Assembly (NCBI GenBank): GCA_964570565.1
Contig: CAZMYT010000002.1
Location: forward strand, 298,011 to 362,010
Source: W0P28-013 sp964570565
Lineage (GTDB): Bacteria > Bacteroidota > Bacteroidia > Bacteroidales > Paludibacteraceae
Direction: 5' to 3'
Length of the DNA: 64,000 bases
The translations under genes were made by a program, and so were the position numbers. Position 1 is the first letter of the stretch. Every line of letters starts with the position of its first letter. Under the pieces are notes generated by a model. The model ran no database searches, had not been told where the DNA came from, and saw only the letters and a list, made by a program, of their open reading frames with translations. Below, piece after piece: positions 45,118 through 54,000 of the stretch.

Positions 45118-45600
45118 TTATTTTTTACGGAAATAATAGTTCCAATGCCATATAAAATGGATAATGCCAACCACAGACATGGCAATACCAAAATCGACAT
45201 GCCACGTTAAATAGCTTTTGAAAAATTCGGTATCGAGTTCATAATTAATCAAAACCACCAACCATAAACCGAGCAATGCAGACACCAAAAAAGTGACGAG
45301 CAACAGGTAATTCCAAATTTTACGATGGGTTATTTTCTTGTAGCGTTTGGTTTTGACTAATAACAAGGAAACGGCGTATAAAACGAGCGTTCCAGCTATA
45401 ATTTCTAATAATAGATAACTGGATTTCTCTGTTTCAGGAGTCGATAAGCCGCCGTGGTCGCAAAAGCCATCTCCATTTTCGTCCACCATACGACCGCATT
45501 CTCCTAAGCAGTCTATTTTTTCTTTTTTGCAATCGGGTTCAGCCGCGAAAGTGGAGAAACCTATCAAACAAAAGGTGATGAGTAATAAAACCTGTTTCAT
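45118..45600 (-). CDS. Unknown membrane protein with signal peptide and EF-hand-like loop
   Basis: 160 residues. Signal peptide (MKQVLLLITFCLIGFSTFA), then a Cys-rich periplasmic segment (DCKKEKIDCLGECGRMV) with DENGDGFCDHGG, an EF-hand-like calcium loop. Three hydrophobic segments follow near 60-80, 95-117 and 130-152, with histidines at HVDFGIAMSVVGIIHFIWHW that could bind haem. It overlaps cvpA as ATGA (cvpA stop at 45597) and precedes nspC by 4 nt. I do not recognise the family; a membrane cytochrome-like protein is one possibility. Confidence 0.7.
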   Translation of the reverse strand: MKQVLLLITFCLIGFSTFAAEPDCKKEKIDCLGECGRMVDENGDGFCDHGGLSTPETEKSSYLLLEIIAGTLVLYAVSLLLVKTKRYKKITHRKIWNYLLLVTFLVSALLGLWLVVLINYELDTEFFKSYLTWHVDFGIAMSVVGIIHFIWHWNYYFRKK

Positions 45601-46118
45601 GATTGTTTGGAATTGAGTTTATTCGCTGTCTCTTCCAAGGCGTCGAGTGATAAAAATGGTAAATAATGCGTTACTTGTTTCACGGGTGTGTACAAATACG
45701 ATTCGGTCAATGTTTTTGATTCTACTAGTTTCAAATGGCTGTTGAGCATGGCAAAGGCATTGAGTAAAATGCTCAAAATGAGCGCAAATTTCAAGAGCCC
45801 AAATGCACCGCCGCCTAATTTATTAATCCAACCTAAGCTGGCTAATTGCATGAGCTTTTCGAGCATAAAGGCCACCACGTTCAACCCAATGGCGACTACC
45901 AGAAAGATAATTAGATATGATACTGGCACTAACACTTTTGGGGAATAGTCGAGCCATGTACCGAGCCAATGGCTAAAATCGGGCGCCCACAAACGCGCTA
46001 TGTAAATGCCTAAAATAATGCCCAAGAGCGAAGCCAGTTCTTTAAACAAGCCTTTGACTAGTCCATTAATTAAGCCGTACCCCAATGGAATCAGTAAAAG
46101 TATATCTAATGTGTTCAT
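45597..46118 (-). CDS. CvpA family membrane protein
   Basis: 173 residues with four hydrophobic segments; the motif LDILLLIPLGYGLINGLVKG at the N terminus is the CvpA signature (usually IL...G...GFxxGLxxxL). CvpA was named for colicin V production in E. coli; its general role in Bacteroidota is unclear and may be envelope homeostasis. It starts the cvpA/unknown/nspC operon, after the infB terminator hairpin region. Confidence 0.88.
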   Translation of the reverse strand: MNTLDILLLIPLGYGLINGLVKGLFKELASLLGIILGIYIARLWAPDFSHWLGTWLDYSPKVLVPVSYLIIFLVVAIGLNVVAFMLEKLMQLASLGWINKLGGGAFGLLKFALILSILLNAFAMLNSHLKLVESKTLTESYLYTPVKQVTHYLPFLSLDALEETANKLNSKQS

Positions 46119-46133
46119 CTTCTGTTATGAATA

Positions 46134-46172
46134 AACGGTTGACAAGCAAATGTGTATTTACTTACCAACCGT
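46134..46172 (-). terminator. Hairpin between infB and cvpA
   Basis: AACGGTTGACAAGCAAA pairs with TTTACTTACCAACCGTT with three mismatches or G-T pairs. It lies about 50 nt past the infB stop on the minus strand but is not followed by a long T run. Confidence 0.5.
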
Positions 46173-46221
46173 TATTGTTATTGTCTGTTTCGTTAGTCGA
46201 AACTGTGGGTTAACTACTTAT

Positions 46222-49062
46222 TTATAAGCTCTTTTTTACTTCTACTTCTTCGTAGCTTTCAATGATGTCGCCCACTTTAATATCGTTATAGTTGGCAAGA
46301 TTTAATCCGCATTCAAATCCATTTCCTACTTCTTTCACGTCGTCTTTCATACGTTTGAGCGAAGCCAATTGGCCGGTGTGCACCACAATACCATCGCGGA
46401 TAAGTCGAATTTTATTATTACGTTTAATTTTACCTTCTTTTACAATACAACCAGCGATTGTTCCTACTTTGGTAATGTTGAATGTTTCACGAATTTCCAA
46501 AGTGGCGGTTATCTCTTCCTTAATATCTGGTGAGAGTAAACCTTCCATTGCATCTTTCAACTCTTCAATAGCATCGTAAATAATAGAATACAAACGAATG
46601 TCCACTTCTTCACGTTCTGCAATTTTACGTGCATCCGACGATGGACGCACTTGGAAACCAATGATGATAGCGTTAGAAGCAGCAGCCAACATAATATCTG
46701 ATTCAGAAATTTGTCCTACAGCTTTGTGTATCACATTCACTTGGATTTCTTCGGTCGACAGTTTAATTAATGCATCCGATAAAGCCTCAATAGAACCATC
46801 CACGTCACCTTTCACAATCACATTCAATTCGTGGAAATCGCCCAATGCGCGACGACGACCAAGTTCTTCGAGTGTTAAGTGTTTAGAAGTACGTAAACCT
46901 TGTTCGCGTGCTAATTGTTCACGTCGTGTGGCAATGTCGCGTGCTTCATGGTCTTGATCAAATACATTGAAATTATCACCAGCTTGTGGCGCGCCATTCA
47001 AGCCTAAAATAATCACTGGTTCAGCAGGTTTTGCCTCTTTGATACGTTGGTTACGTTCGTTGAACATGGCTTTGATACGGCCATGAGCCGTTCCTGCCAA
47101 TATGACATCGCCCATATGGAGTGTTCCGTTGCTTACGAGTACAGTGGCTACGTAACCACGTCCTTTATCCAATGTCGATTCAATAACCGAACCAGTTGCC
47201 TTACGATTAGGATTGGCTTTTAAATCCAATAATTCTGCTTCAAGCAATACTTTTTCAAGTAATTCTTTGACGCCGTCTCCTTTTTTAGCCGAAATATCTT
47301 GTGATTGATATTTTCCGCCCCATTCTTCTACTAAGTAGTTCATGGCAGCCAACGCTTCCTTAATTTTATCAGGATTAGCATTTGGTTTATCTACTTTATT
47401 GATAGCAAATACAATTGGTACACCAGCAGCCGAAGCGTGATTAATAGCTTCTATGGTTTGAGGCATGATGCCGTCGTCGGCAGCCACAATGATGATGGCG
47501 ATATCGGTTACTTTAGCACCACGAGCACGCATGGCGGTAAACGCTTCGTGACCAGGAGTATCTAAGAATGTAATGCGGCGTCCGTCGTCTAATTTTACAT
47601 TGTAGGCACCAATGTGCTGCGTAATACCACCAGCTTCACCAGCAATAACGTTGGCTTTACGAATATAGTCAAGTAACGAAGTTTTACCGTGGTCAACGTG
47701 TCCCATAACCGTGACAATTGGCGAACGTGGTTGTAAATCTTCTTCTTTATCTTCTACTTCGCTAATAGCATTTACAACGTCGGCACTTACAAACTCGGTT
47801 TTAAAACCAAATTCATCAGCCACGATGTTGATCGTTTCTGCATCCAAACGTTGGTTGATAGAAACGAACAAGCCCAAGTTAAAACAGGTTTGAATAACTT
47901 GTGTTACTGCTACGTTCATCATCGTAGCCAACTCATTGGCGGTTACGAATTCCGTCAATTTCAAGATTGATTCTGCTTGACGCTCTGCATCAGCTTGATC
48001 TTGTAGACGTTGAATGTTTATTTCGCGTTTATTTTTACGGTATTCAGCCGATTTTTTATTGCCTTTTTTGCCTTGGGTTAAACGTGCTAATGTTTCTTTT
48101 ACTTGTTTAGCTACATCTTCCTCGTTTACTTCTGCTACGTGTGGTGAGCGTTTCGCAAATTTCTTGTTATTGGCTCCACCACCAGTATTGGTGTTTGGGG
48201 TGTTGGCATACACCGATTTATTGATTTCAACACGCTCATTACCGCCAATACGTTTACGTTTTTTCTTGGCGTCTTCTGAATTTAAGTCTGCTTTCAGAAC
48301 GATGTTAGGCATGTTCGATTTTTTAGGAGCAGCAGGATTTGCCTCATTGACAGGCGATTTTGCAATTGGTTTCTTTTTTTGAAACTCTACGCGTTCTTTG
48401 TCAATGCGTTCTCTGCGTTTTTCTTCTTTGCTCTTTTTTGCAGGACGAGTGGAGTTGTTTATAGCGTCTAAGTCTATTTTACCAACCATCTTGATATGGT
48501 TTTCCACTTCTACTTTACGCAAAGTAAACACGTCGTTTGAAGGTGTTGTTGGCACTTCTACTGGTTCTGGTTTTACAACTTCTGGTTGTTTTACTTCCAC
48601 CGGTTTAGGCGTAGGAGCAACTACCACTTTTTCTTTTACAGGCTCAGGAACCACCACTACAGGTGCAGGTTTTGGTTCTACAGGAGCGGGTTTTGGCACC
48701 ACTACTTCTTCCACTTTAGGTTCTTCAGCTTTTGCTTTAGGTTTACCAATGCTATCTAAATCAATCTTAGCTACTGGTTTGAAGTGTGGACGTTCAATTT
48801 CAATTTTGACTTCTTCCACTTTTTCTACGACAGGAGCTTCTTCTACCACTTTCTCTTTCTCTTGGCGTAAGTGATTTAGGCGGTCAGCTTCTAATTTTAC
48901 TGTTTCGGCTGTGCTAAACTCTTTGACAAGCAATGCTTCTTGCTCATCAGTTAGTTTGGTATTCGGGTTGTTTTCCAACTGTTCCCCTTTTTTATTGAGG
49001 AACTCTACCGCAGTGGAAAGTCCAATGTTTAGTTTTTTTATTACCTGTGCTAATCGTGCCAT
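46222..49062 (-). CDS. infB: Translation initiation factor IF-2
   Basis: 946 residues. The N-terminal IF2_N domain (RLAQVIKKLNIGLSTAVEFL) is followed by a long Pro/Glu/Val/Lys-rich linker (about 80-185). The GTPase domain has G1 GHVDHGKTSLLDYI, GEAGGITQHIGAYNV (switch I), G3 LDTPGHEAFTAMR, G4 NKVDK. Domains II-IV follow, with C-terminal GVVxHTGQLASLKRMKDDV. IF-2 places initiator tRNA on the 30S subunit. It is the third gene of the rimP-nusA-infB operon, 84 nt after nusA. Confidence 0.97.
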   Translation of the reverse strand: MARLAQVIKKLNIGLSTAVEFLNKKGEQLENNPNTKLTDEQEALLVKEFSTAETVKLEADRLNHLRQEKEKVVEEAPVVEKVEEVKIEIERPHFKPVAKIDLDSIGKPKAKAEEPKVEEVVVPKPAPVEPKPAPVVVVPEPVKEKVVVAPTPKPVEVKQPEVVKPEPVEVPTTPSNDVFTLRKVEVENHIKMVGKIDLDAINNSTRPAKKSKEEKRRERIDKERVEFQKKKPIAKSPVNEANPAAPKKSNMPNIVLKADLNSEDAKKKRKRIGGNERVEINKSVYANTPNTNTGGGANNKKFAKRSPHVAEVNEEDVAKQVKETLARLTQGKKGNKKSAEYRKNKREINIQRLQDQADAERQAESILKLTEFVTANELATMMNVAVTQVIQTCFNLGLFVSINQRLDAETINIVADEFGFKTEFVSADVVNAISEVEDKEEDLQPRSPIVTVMGHVDHGKTSLLDYIRKANVIAGEAGGITQHIGAYNVKLDDGRRITFLDTPGHEAFTAMRARGAKVTDIAIIIVAADDGIMPQTIEAINHASAAGVPIVFAINKVDKPNANPDKIKEALAAMNYLVEEWGGKYQSQDISAKKGDGVKELLEKVLLEAELLDLKANPNRKATGSVIESTLDKGRGYVATVLVSNGTLHMGDVILAGTAHGRIKAMFNERNQRIKEAKPAEPVIILGLNGAPQAGDNFNVFDQDHEARDIATRREQLAREQGLRTSKHLTLEELGRRRALGDFHELNVIVKGDVDGSIEALSDALIKLSTEEIQVNVIHKAVGQISESDIMLAAASNAIIIGFQVRPSSDARKIAEREEVDIRLYSIIYDAIEELKDAMEGLLSPDIKEEITATLEIRETFNITKVGTIAGCIVKEGKIKRNNKIRLIRDGIVVHTGQLASLKRMKDDVKEVGNGFECGLNLANYNDIKVGDIIESYEEVEVKKSL

Positions 49063-49146
49063 ATTTTGAAATTGAAATGTTTTTAAAAGATAGATGTTAC
49101 TCTGATTCAGAGTGTGCTAAACCTATTGCTTAGCGTGTGTGTATAG

Positions 49147-50400
49147 TTATTCTGCGTCGAATTCAGCGTGCAAAATTTTTAATACATCATCGACAGTTTC
49201 CTCTTCAAGGTCGGTGCGACGAATTAATTCTTCGCGTGCAATAGCCAATACGCTTTTAGCGGTATCGCAGCCAATGCTCTTCAATGCGTCAATAATCCAT
49301 TGGTCGATTTCATCGCTAAATTCATCCAAATAGATATCTTCGCTATCCAATGTTTGATCATCGCGAAATACGTCGATAGTGTAACCACATAACATGGTTG
49401 CCAATTTGATATTTGAACCACCTTTACCAATGGCTAATGAAACTTCTTCTGGTTTCAAATAGACGCTCGCTTTTTTGTTTTCGTGGTCAAATTCGATCGA
49501 GGTTATTTTGGCTGGGCTTAAAGCACGTGCCACGAATAAACCTAAATTATTGGTATAGTTGATAACGTCAATATTTTCGTTACGCAATTCACGTACAATA
49601 CCATGAATACGTGTACCTTTTACGCCCACGCAAGCTCCTACTGGATCGATACGATCGTCGTATGATTCTACGGCAATTTTAGCGCGTTCGCCAGGAATAC
49701 GAGCAATTTTTTTGATAGTAATCAATCCGTCATGAATTTCAGGTACTTCCAATTCGAACAGACGTTCTAAAAATAGAGGAGAGGTACGTGAAAGATAGAT
49801 TTTAGGATTGTTATTTTTGTTTTCCACTTTATCAACTACAGCACGAACTACTTCGCCTTTGCGGTAGAAATCACTTGGGATTTGTTCCGTTTTTGGCAAT
49901 AACATTTCGTTACCTTCATCGTCGAGCAAAAGAATCTCTTTTTTCCAAACTTGATAAACTTCTCCAGTTACCACTTGGCCTACCATTTCTGAGTAGCGAC
50001 TAAAAAGACCATCTTTTTGAATGTCGAGAATTTTAGATGCTAATGTTTGACGTAAATTTAACACCGCACGACGACCAAATGATAAGAAATCTACTTGGTC
50101 GGTTACTTCTTCACCCACTTCGTAATCTTCTTCAATTTTTTTAGCCTCGGTCAATGAAATTTCCAAATTAGGATCGGTCAACTCATCGTCTTCAACTACT
50201 GTACGGCTGCGGAAAATTTCACAGTCGCCTTTGTCAGGGTTGATAATAACGTCGTAATTCTCGTCAGAGCCGAACATTTTCGAGATAACACTGCGAAAAG
50301 ACTCCTCTAAGATAGAAATCATAGTAGAGCGGTCGATGTTTTTAAGCTCTTTAAACTCCGCGAAGGTGTCAATTAAATTGACATTTTCAGTTTTAGCCAT
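49147..50400 (-). CDS. nusA: Transcription termination/antitermination factor NusA
   Basis: 417 residues: N-terminal RNA polymerase-binding domain (IDTFAEFKELKNIDRSTMIS), S1 domain (about 130-200, GQVVTGEVYQVWKKEILL), and two KH domains (DPVGACVGVKGTRIHGIV and EVSLAIGKGGSNIKLATML). The acidic C-terminal repeats of E. coli NusA are absent; only a helical hairpin (DLEEETVDDVLKI) remains, as in other Bacteroidota. It starts 2 nt after rimP. Confidence 0.96.
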   Translation of the reverse strand: MAKTENVNLIDTFAEFKELKNIDRSTMISILEESFRSVISKMFGSDENYDVIINPDKGDCEIFRSRTVVEDDELTDPNLEISLTEAKKIEEDYEVGEEVTDQVDFLSFGRRAVLNLRQTLASKILDIQKDGLFSRYSEMVGQVVTGEVYQVWKKEILLLDDEGNEMLLPKTEQIPSDFYRKGEVVRAVVDKVENKNNNPKIYLSRTSPLFLERLFELEVPEIHDGLITIKKIARIPGERAKIAVESYDDRIDPVGACVGVKGTRIHGIVRELRNENIDVINYTNNLGLFVARALSPAKITSIEFDHENKKASVYLKPEEVSLAIGKGGSNIKLATMLCGYTIDVFRDDQTLDSEDIYLDEFSDEIDQWIIDALKSIGCDTAKSVLAIAREELIRRTDLEEETVDDVLKILHAEFDAE

Positions 50401-50402
50401 AG

Positions 50403-50870
50403 TTATTTAAACTTAATTATATGTTTGGTATATTTTACAGAATCATAATGCAAGATGATATCTTCCTTGTGCAATACTTTGCGTTTTGCTCCTTCAGGTT
50501 TTAACATTTTTTCTACGGTAACGGTAAATGTGTCGGGGGTCACTTCGGTGAGGATACCAGTTATTTTTTTGCCTTCTTTGGTCAATACATCTACTTCGTT
50601 GCCTTTGTTTTTGTGATATTGCTCAATCACTTTAAATGGAGCTGTAAGACCTGCCGAACCTACTTCTAGTTCGTAATCTTCCACTTCACGGTCGAGTTGA
50701 GACTCAATATGACGGCTTAGTTCTGCGCAAAAATCAATATTGACGCCATCTTGATTGTCAATTTCTACTACAATGTGATTACTAGTCGACACGGTAACAT
50801 CTACCAAAAAATAGTCAGAATGCGCTATTTTATCGTTAACTAATTGTTTTATAGTTTCTTTATTAATCAT
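50403..50870 (-). CDS. rimP: Ribosome maturation factor RimP
   Basis: 155 residues from ATG 50870 (MINKETIKQLVNDKIAHSD). A longer frame from 50921 would add residues translated from the leader hairpin and is rejected. The motifs FCAELSRHIESQLD, YELEVGSAGLTAPFKVIEQY and the C-terminal Sm-like strand (GILTEVTPDTFTVTVEK) match the RimP family, which helps 30S assembly. It is first in the operon and has its own promoter. Confidence 0.94.
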   Translation of the reverse strand: MINKETIKQLVNDKIAHSDYFLVDVTVSTSNHIVVEIDNQDGVNIDFCAELSRHIESQLDREVEDYELEVGSAGLTAPFKVIEQYHKNKGNEVDVLTKEGKKITGILTEVTPDTFTVTVEKMLKPEGAKRKVLHKEDIILHYDSVKYTKHIIKFK

Positions 50871-50895
50871 AACTTGTAATGTATTGTACGAAGAA

Positions 50896-50914
50896 GGGGA
50901 CTTTTCGAGTCCCC
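50896..50914 (-). promoter_or_regulatory. Leader hairpin of the rimP-nusA-infB operon
   Basis: GGGGACT (50896-50902) pairs perfectly with AGTCCCC (50908-50914) around a five-base loop. It lies between the -7 box and the rimP ATG, in the leader RNA. No T run follows it on the minus strand. Confidence 0.5.
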
Positions 50915-50938
50915 TACACACGTTTCATAATCAACGCT

Positions 50939-50969
50939 ACAAAGGTAATAAAAATATTTTAATTACCAA
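50939..50969 (-). promoter_or_regulatory. Promoter of the rimP-nusA-infB operon
   Basis: On the minus strand TTG (complement of 50967-50969), a 19-nt spacer, then TACCTTTGT (complement of 50939-50947). The ATG is about 69 nt downstream. Confidence 0.8.
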
Positions 50970-51027
50970 ATACTCACTGTTTTTTGTCGAAATTGATGTA
51001 AGGATTTAACCAACGTTGGATTATAAA

Positions 51028-51061
51028 TAACAATGGCCACTCTGCTGAGCGGCCATTGTTT
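51028..51061 (-). terminator. Terminator after rpoC
   Basis: AACAATGGCC pairs perfectly with GGCCATTGTT around ACTCTGCTGAGC, 17 nt past the rpoC stop, followed by TTATTTATAA on the minus strand. Confidence 0.8.
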
Positions 51062-51077
51062 GAGTTGGATGGCTTAA

Positions 51078-54000
51078 TTAGTGAATGTTTTCCACTATTT
51101 CGTCCATATCCGTAATTGATTTATTGATATCTAGCGAGCGTTCGTAATCATCTTTCGATGCTACTACAAATTTATCGTATTCACGTAAACCTGTACCTGC
51201 TGGAATTCTTAAACCAACAATCACATTTTCTTTCATACCTTCCAATTTGTCAACTTTGGCATTGATTGCAGCCTCGTTAAGTACTTTGGTGGTTTCCTGG
51301 AACGATGCAGCCGACATAAAGCTCTTAGTTTGGAGAGCGGCGCGGGTAATACCTTGTAACATCTGTCGCGATGTTGCTGGCATAGCGTCACGTACTTCAA
51401 CTAACTTCAAGTCACGACGTTTAAGAGCACTGTTTTCGTCACGCAATTTGCGTGCGGTAACAATTTGTCCTGGTACTAAATTGGCAGAGTCGCCAGCTTC
51501 TACTACCACTTTTTTGCCCCAAATACGATCGTTTTCTTCCATGAATTCGATTTTATCGACTACTTGGTTTTCCAAGAAACGCGTATCGCCTGGTTCAGCT
51601 ATTTCAACTTTACGCATCATTTGACGTACGATGACTTCAAAGTGTTTGTCGTTGATTTTCACTCCTTGCAAACGGTATACATCTTGTACTTCGTTTACTA
51701 TGTATTCTTGAACGGCGGTAGGTCCTTTAATTGCCAAGATATCAGATGGTGTAATAGCACCGTCAGAAAGTGGAGTTCCTGCGCGTACGTAGTCACTTTC
51801 TTGAACTAATATTTGTTTTGACAATGGAACCAAGTATTTTTTCTCTTCTCCAGTTTTGGAAGTAATGCTAATTTCACGGTTACCACGTTTGATTTTTCCG
51901 AAGTTTACTTCGCCATCAATTTCAGCCACTACAGCTGGATTCGATGGGTTACGTGCTTCAAATAATTCAGTTACACGTGGCAAACCACCGGTGATATCAC
52001 CTGCGCTACCTACGGCACGTGGTATTTTAACCAACAAGTCACCAGTTTTCACTTCATTCTTGTCGTCTACTACCATGTGAGCACCCACTGGTAAGTTGTA
52101 GGTTTTTAAAATATCACCAGCTTTGTTCACAATGTGAACCGATGGTACTTTAGTTTTATCTTTCGACTCGATAATTAATTTTTCGCGTAAGCCAGTAGCT
52201 TCATCCGATTCTACTTTATAGGTTACGTTTTCAATCATACTTTCAAAGTCGACTTTACCTTCAACTTCCGAAATAATTACGGCATTGAATGGATCCCATT
52301 CGCAAATTTTATCTCCTTTTTTCACGGCTGAACCGTTAGGGAAGAAGAGTTTAGAACCGTAGTTAATATTTTGAGTAGTCAGTGCAATTTTTGTATTTGG
52401 GTCGACGATACGAGATTCAGCTTGACGGCTAACTACCACTTGATATGGTTTACCAGCAGCATCAGTAGCTTCTACAGTACGTAATTCGTCGATTTCCAAG
52501 ATACCATCGTAACGTGCTACCATGTTCGATTCTGCAGCAATATTTGAAGCCACACCACCGACGTGGAATGTACGCAAAGTCAACTGAGTACCTGGCTCAC
52601 CAATAGATTGTGCTGCGATAACACCTACAGCTTCACCTCTATGAACCATACGACCTGTTGCCAAGTTACGACCATAACATTTAGCACAAACACCATGTTT
52701 AGATTCACACGTTAATACTGAACGGATTTCAACACGTTCAATTGGTGATTCTTGAATGATTTTAGCAGCAGCTTCTTGGATTTCTTCTCCTGAAGCAACA
52801 ATCAATTCACCCGTGATTGGGTGGAAAATATCATGCACAGAAACACGTCCTAAGATACGTTCGTATAATGAAGCAACTACTTGCTCTTTGTTCTTCAATT
52901 CAGTAGCAATCAAACCACGCAATGTACCACAATCTTCTTCATTGATAATCACATCGTGTGAAACGTCAACCAAACGACGAGTTAAGTAACCAGCATCGGC
53001 AGTTTTCAAAGCGGTATCGGCCAAACCTTTACGAGCACCGTGGGTAGAAATAAAGTATTCCAATACCGACAGACCTTCTTTAAAGTTCGCCAAAATTGGG
53101 TTTTCAATAATTTGTCCACCTTCGGCACCAGCTTTTTGAGGTTTTGCCATCAAACCACGCATACCGGATAACTGACGAATCTGTTCTTTAGAACCACGTG
53201 CTCCAGAATCCAACATCATGTATACAGAGTTGAAACCTTGGTTATCGTTTGCCAATTGGTTGATAACGACTTTTGCCAATTTGCTATTGACTTCAGTCCA
53301 AGTATCGATGATTTTGTTGTAACGTTCGTTATTGGTAATAAAGCCCATGTTATAGTCGGCCATAATGCTTTCTACATCATCGTACCCTTTTTGTACCAAC
53401 GCTTCTTTTTCTTCTGGAATAATAACGTCCGATAGGTTGAACGACAAACCACCACGGAATGCCATTTGGTAACCTAAGTTTTTGATATCATCCAAGAATT
53501 GAGCTGTACGAGCCACACCACATGTTTCGATTACGCGAGAAATGATGTTACGCAATGATTTTTTAGAAAGTAGTTCGTTGAGGTAACCAACTTCATCAGG
53601 AATGAATTTGTTTACAATCACGCGACCTACCGTTGTTTCTTCAATCATACGTACAACTGGTTTCCCGTTTTCATCAATATCTTTCGTTTTAACCGAAATG
53701 ATAGCGTGAATATCTACTTTTTTCTCATTATAAGCGATTTCTACCTCTTCAGGAGAATAGAATTTCAAACCTTCGCCAAGCGCGCCTTTACGTGGTTTTG
53801 TAATGTAATACAAACCAAGCACCATATCTTGCGATGGCACTGTGATAGGTGCACCGTTAGCTGGATTTAAAATATTATGTGAAGCAAGCATCAATAATTG
53901 GGCTTCCAATACAGCTTCGTTGCCAAGTGGTAAGTGAACAGCCATCTGGTCACCATCGAAGTCGGCATTGAACGCCGTACAAGCCAATGGGTGCAATTGA

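Noticed and set aside
48398..48874. Long open frame opposite infB
   Set aside because: It is a by-product of the Pro/Val/Glu/Lys-rich linker codons of IF-2 and has only low-complexity Ser/Thr/Gly sequence.
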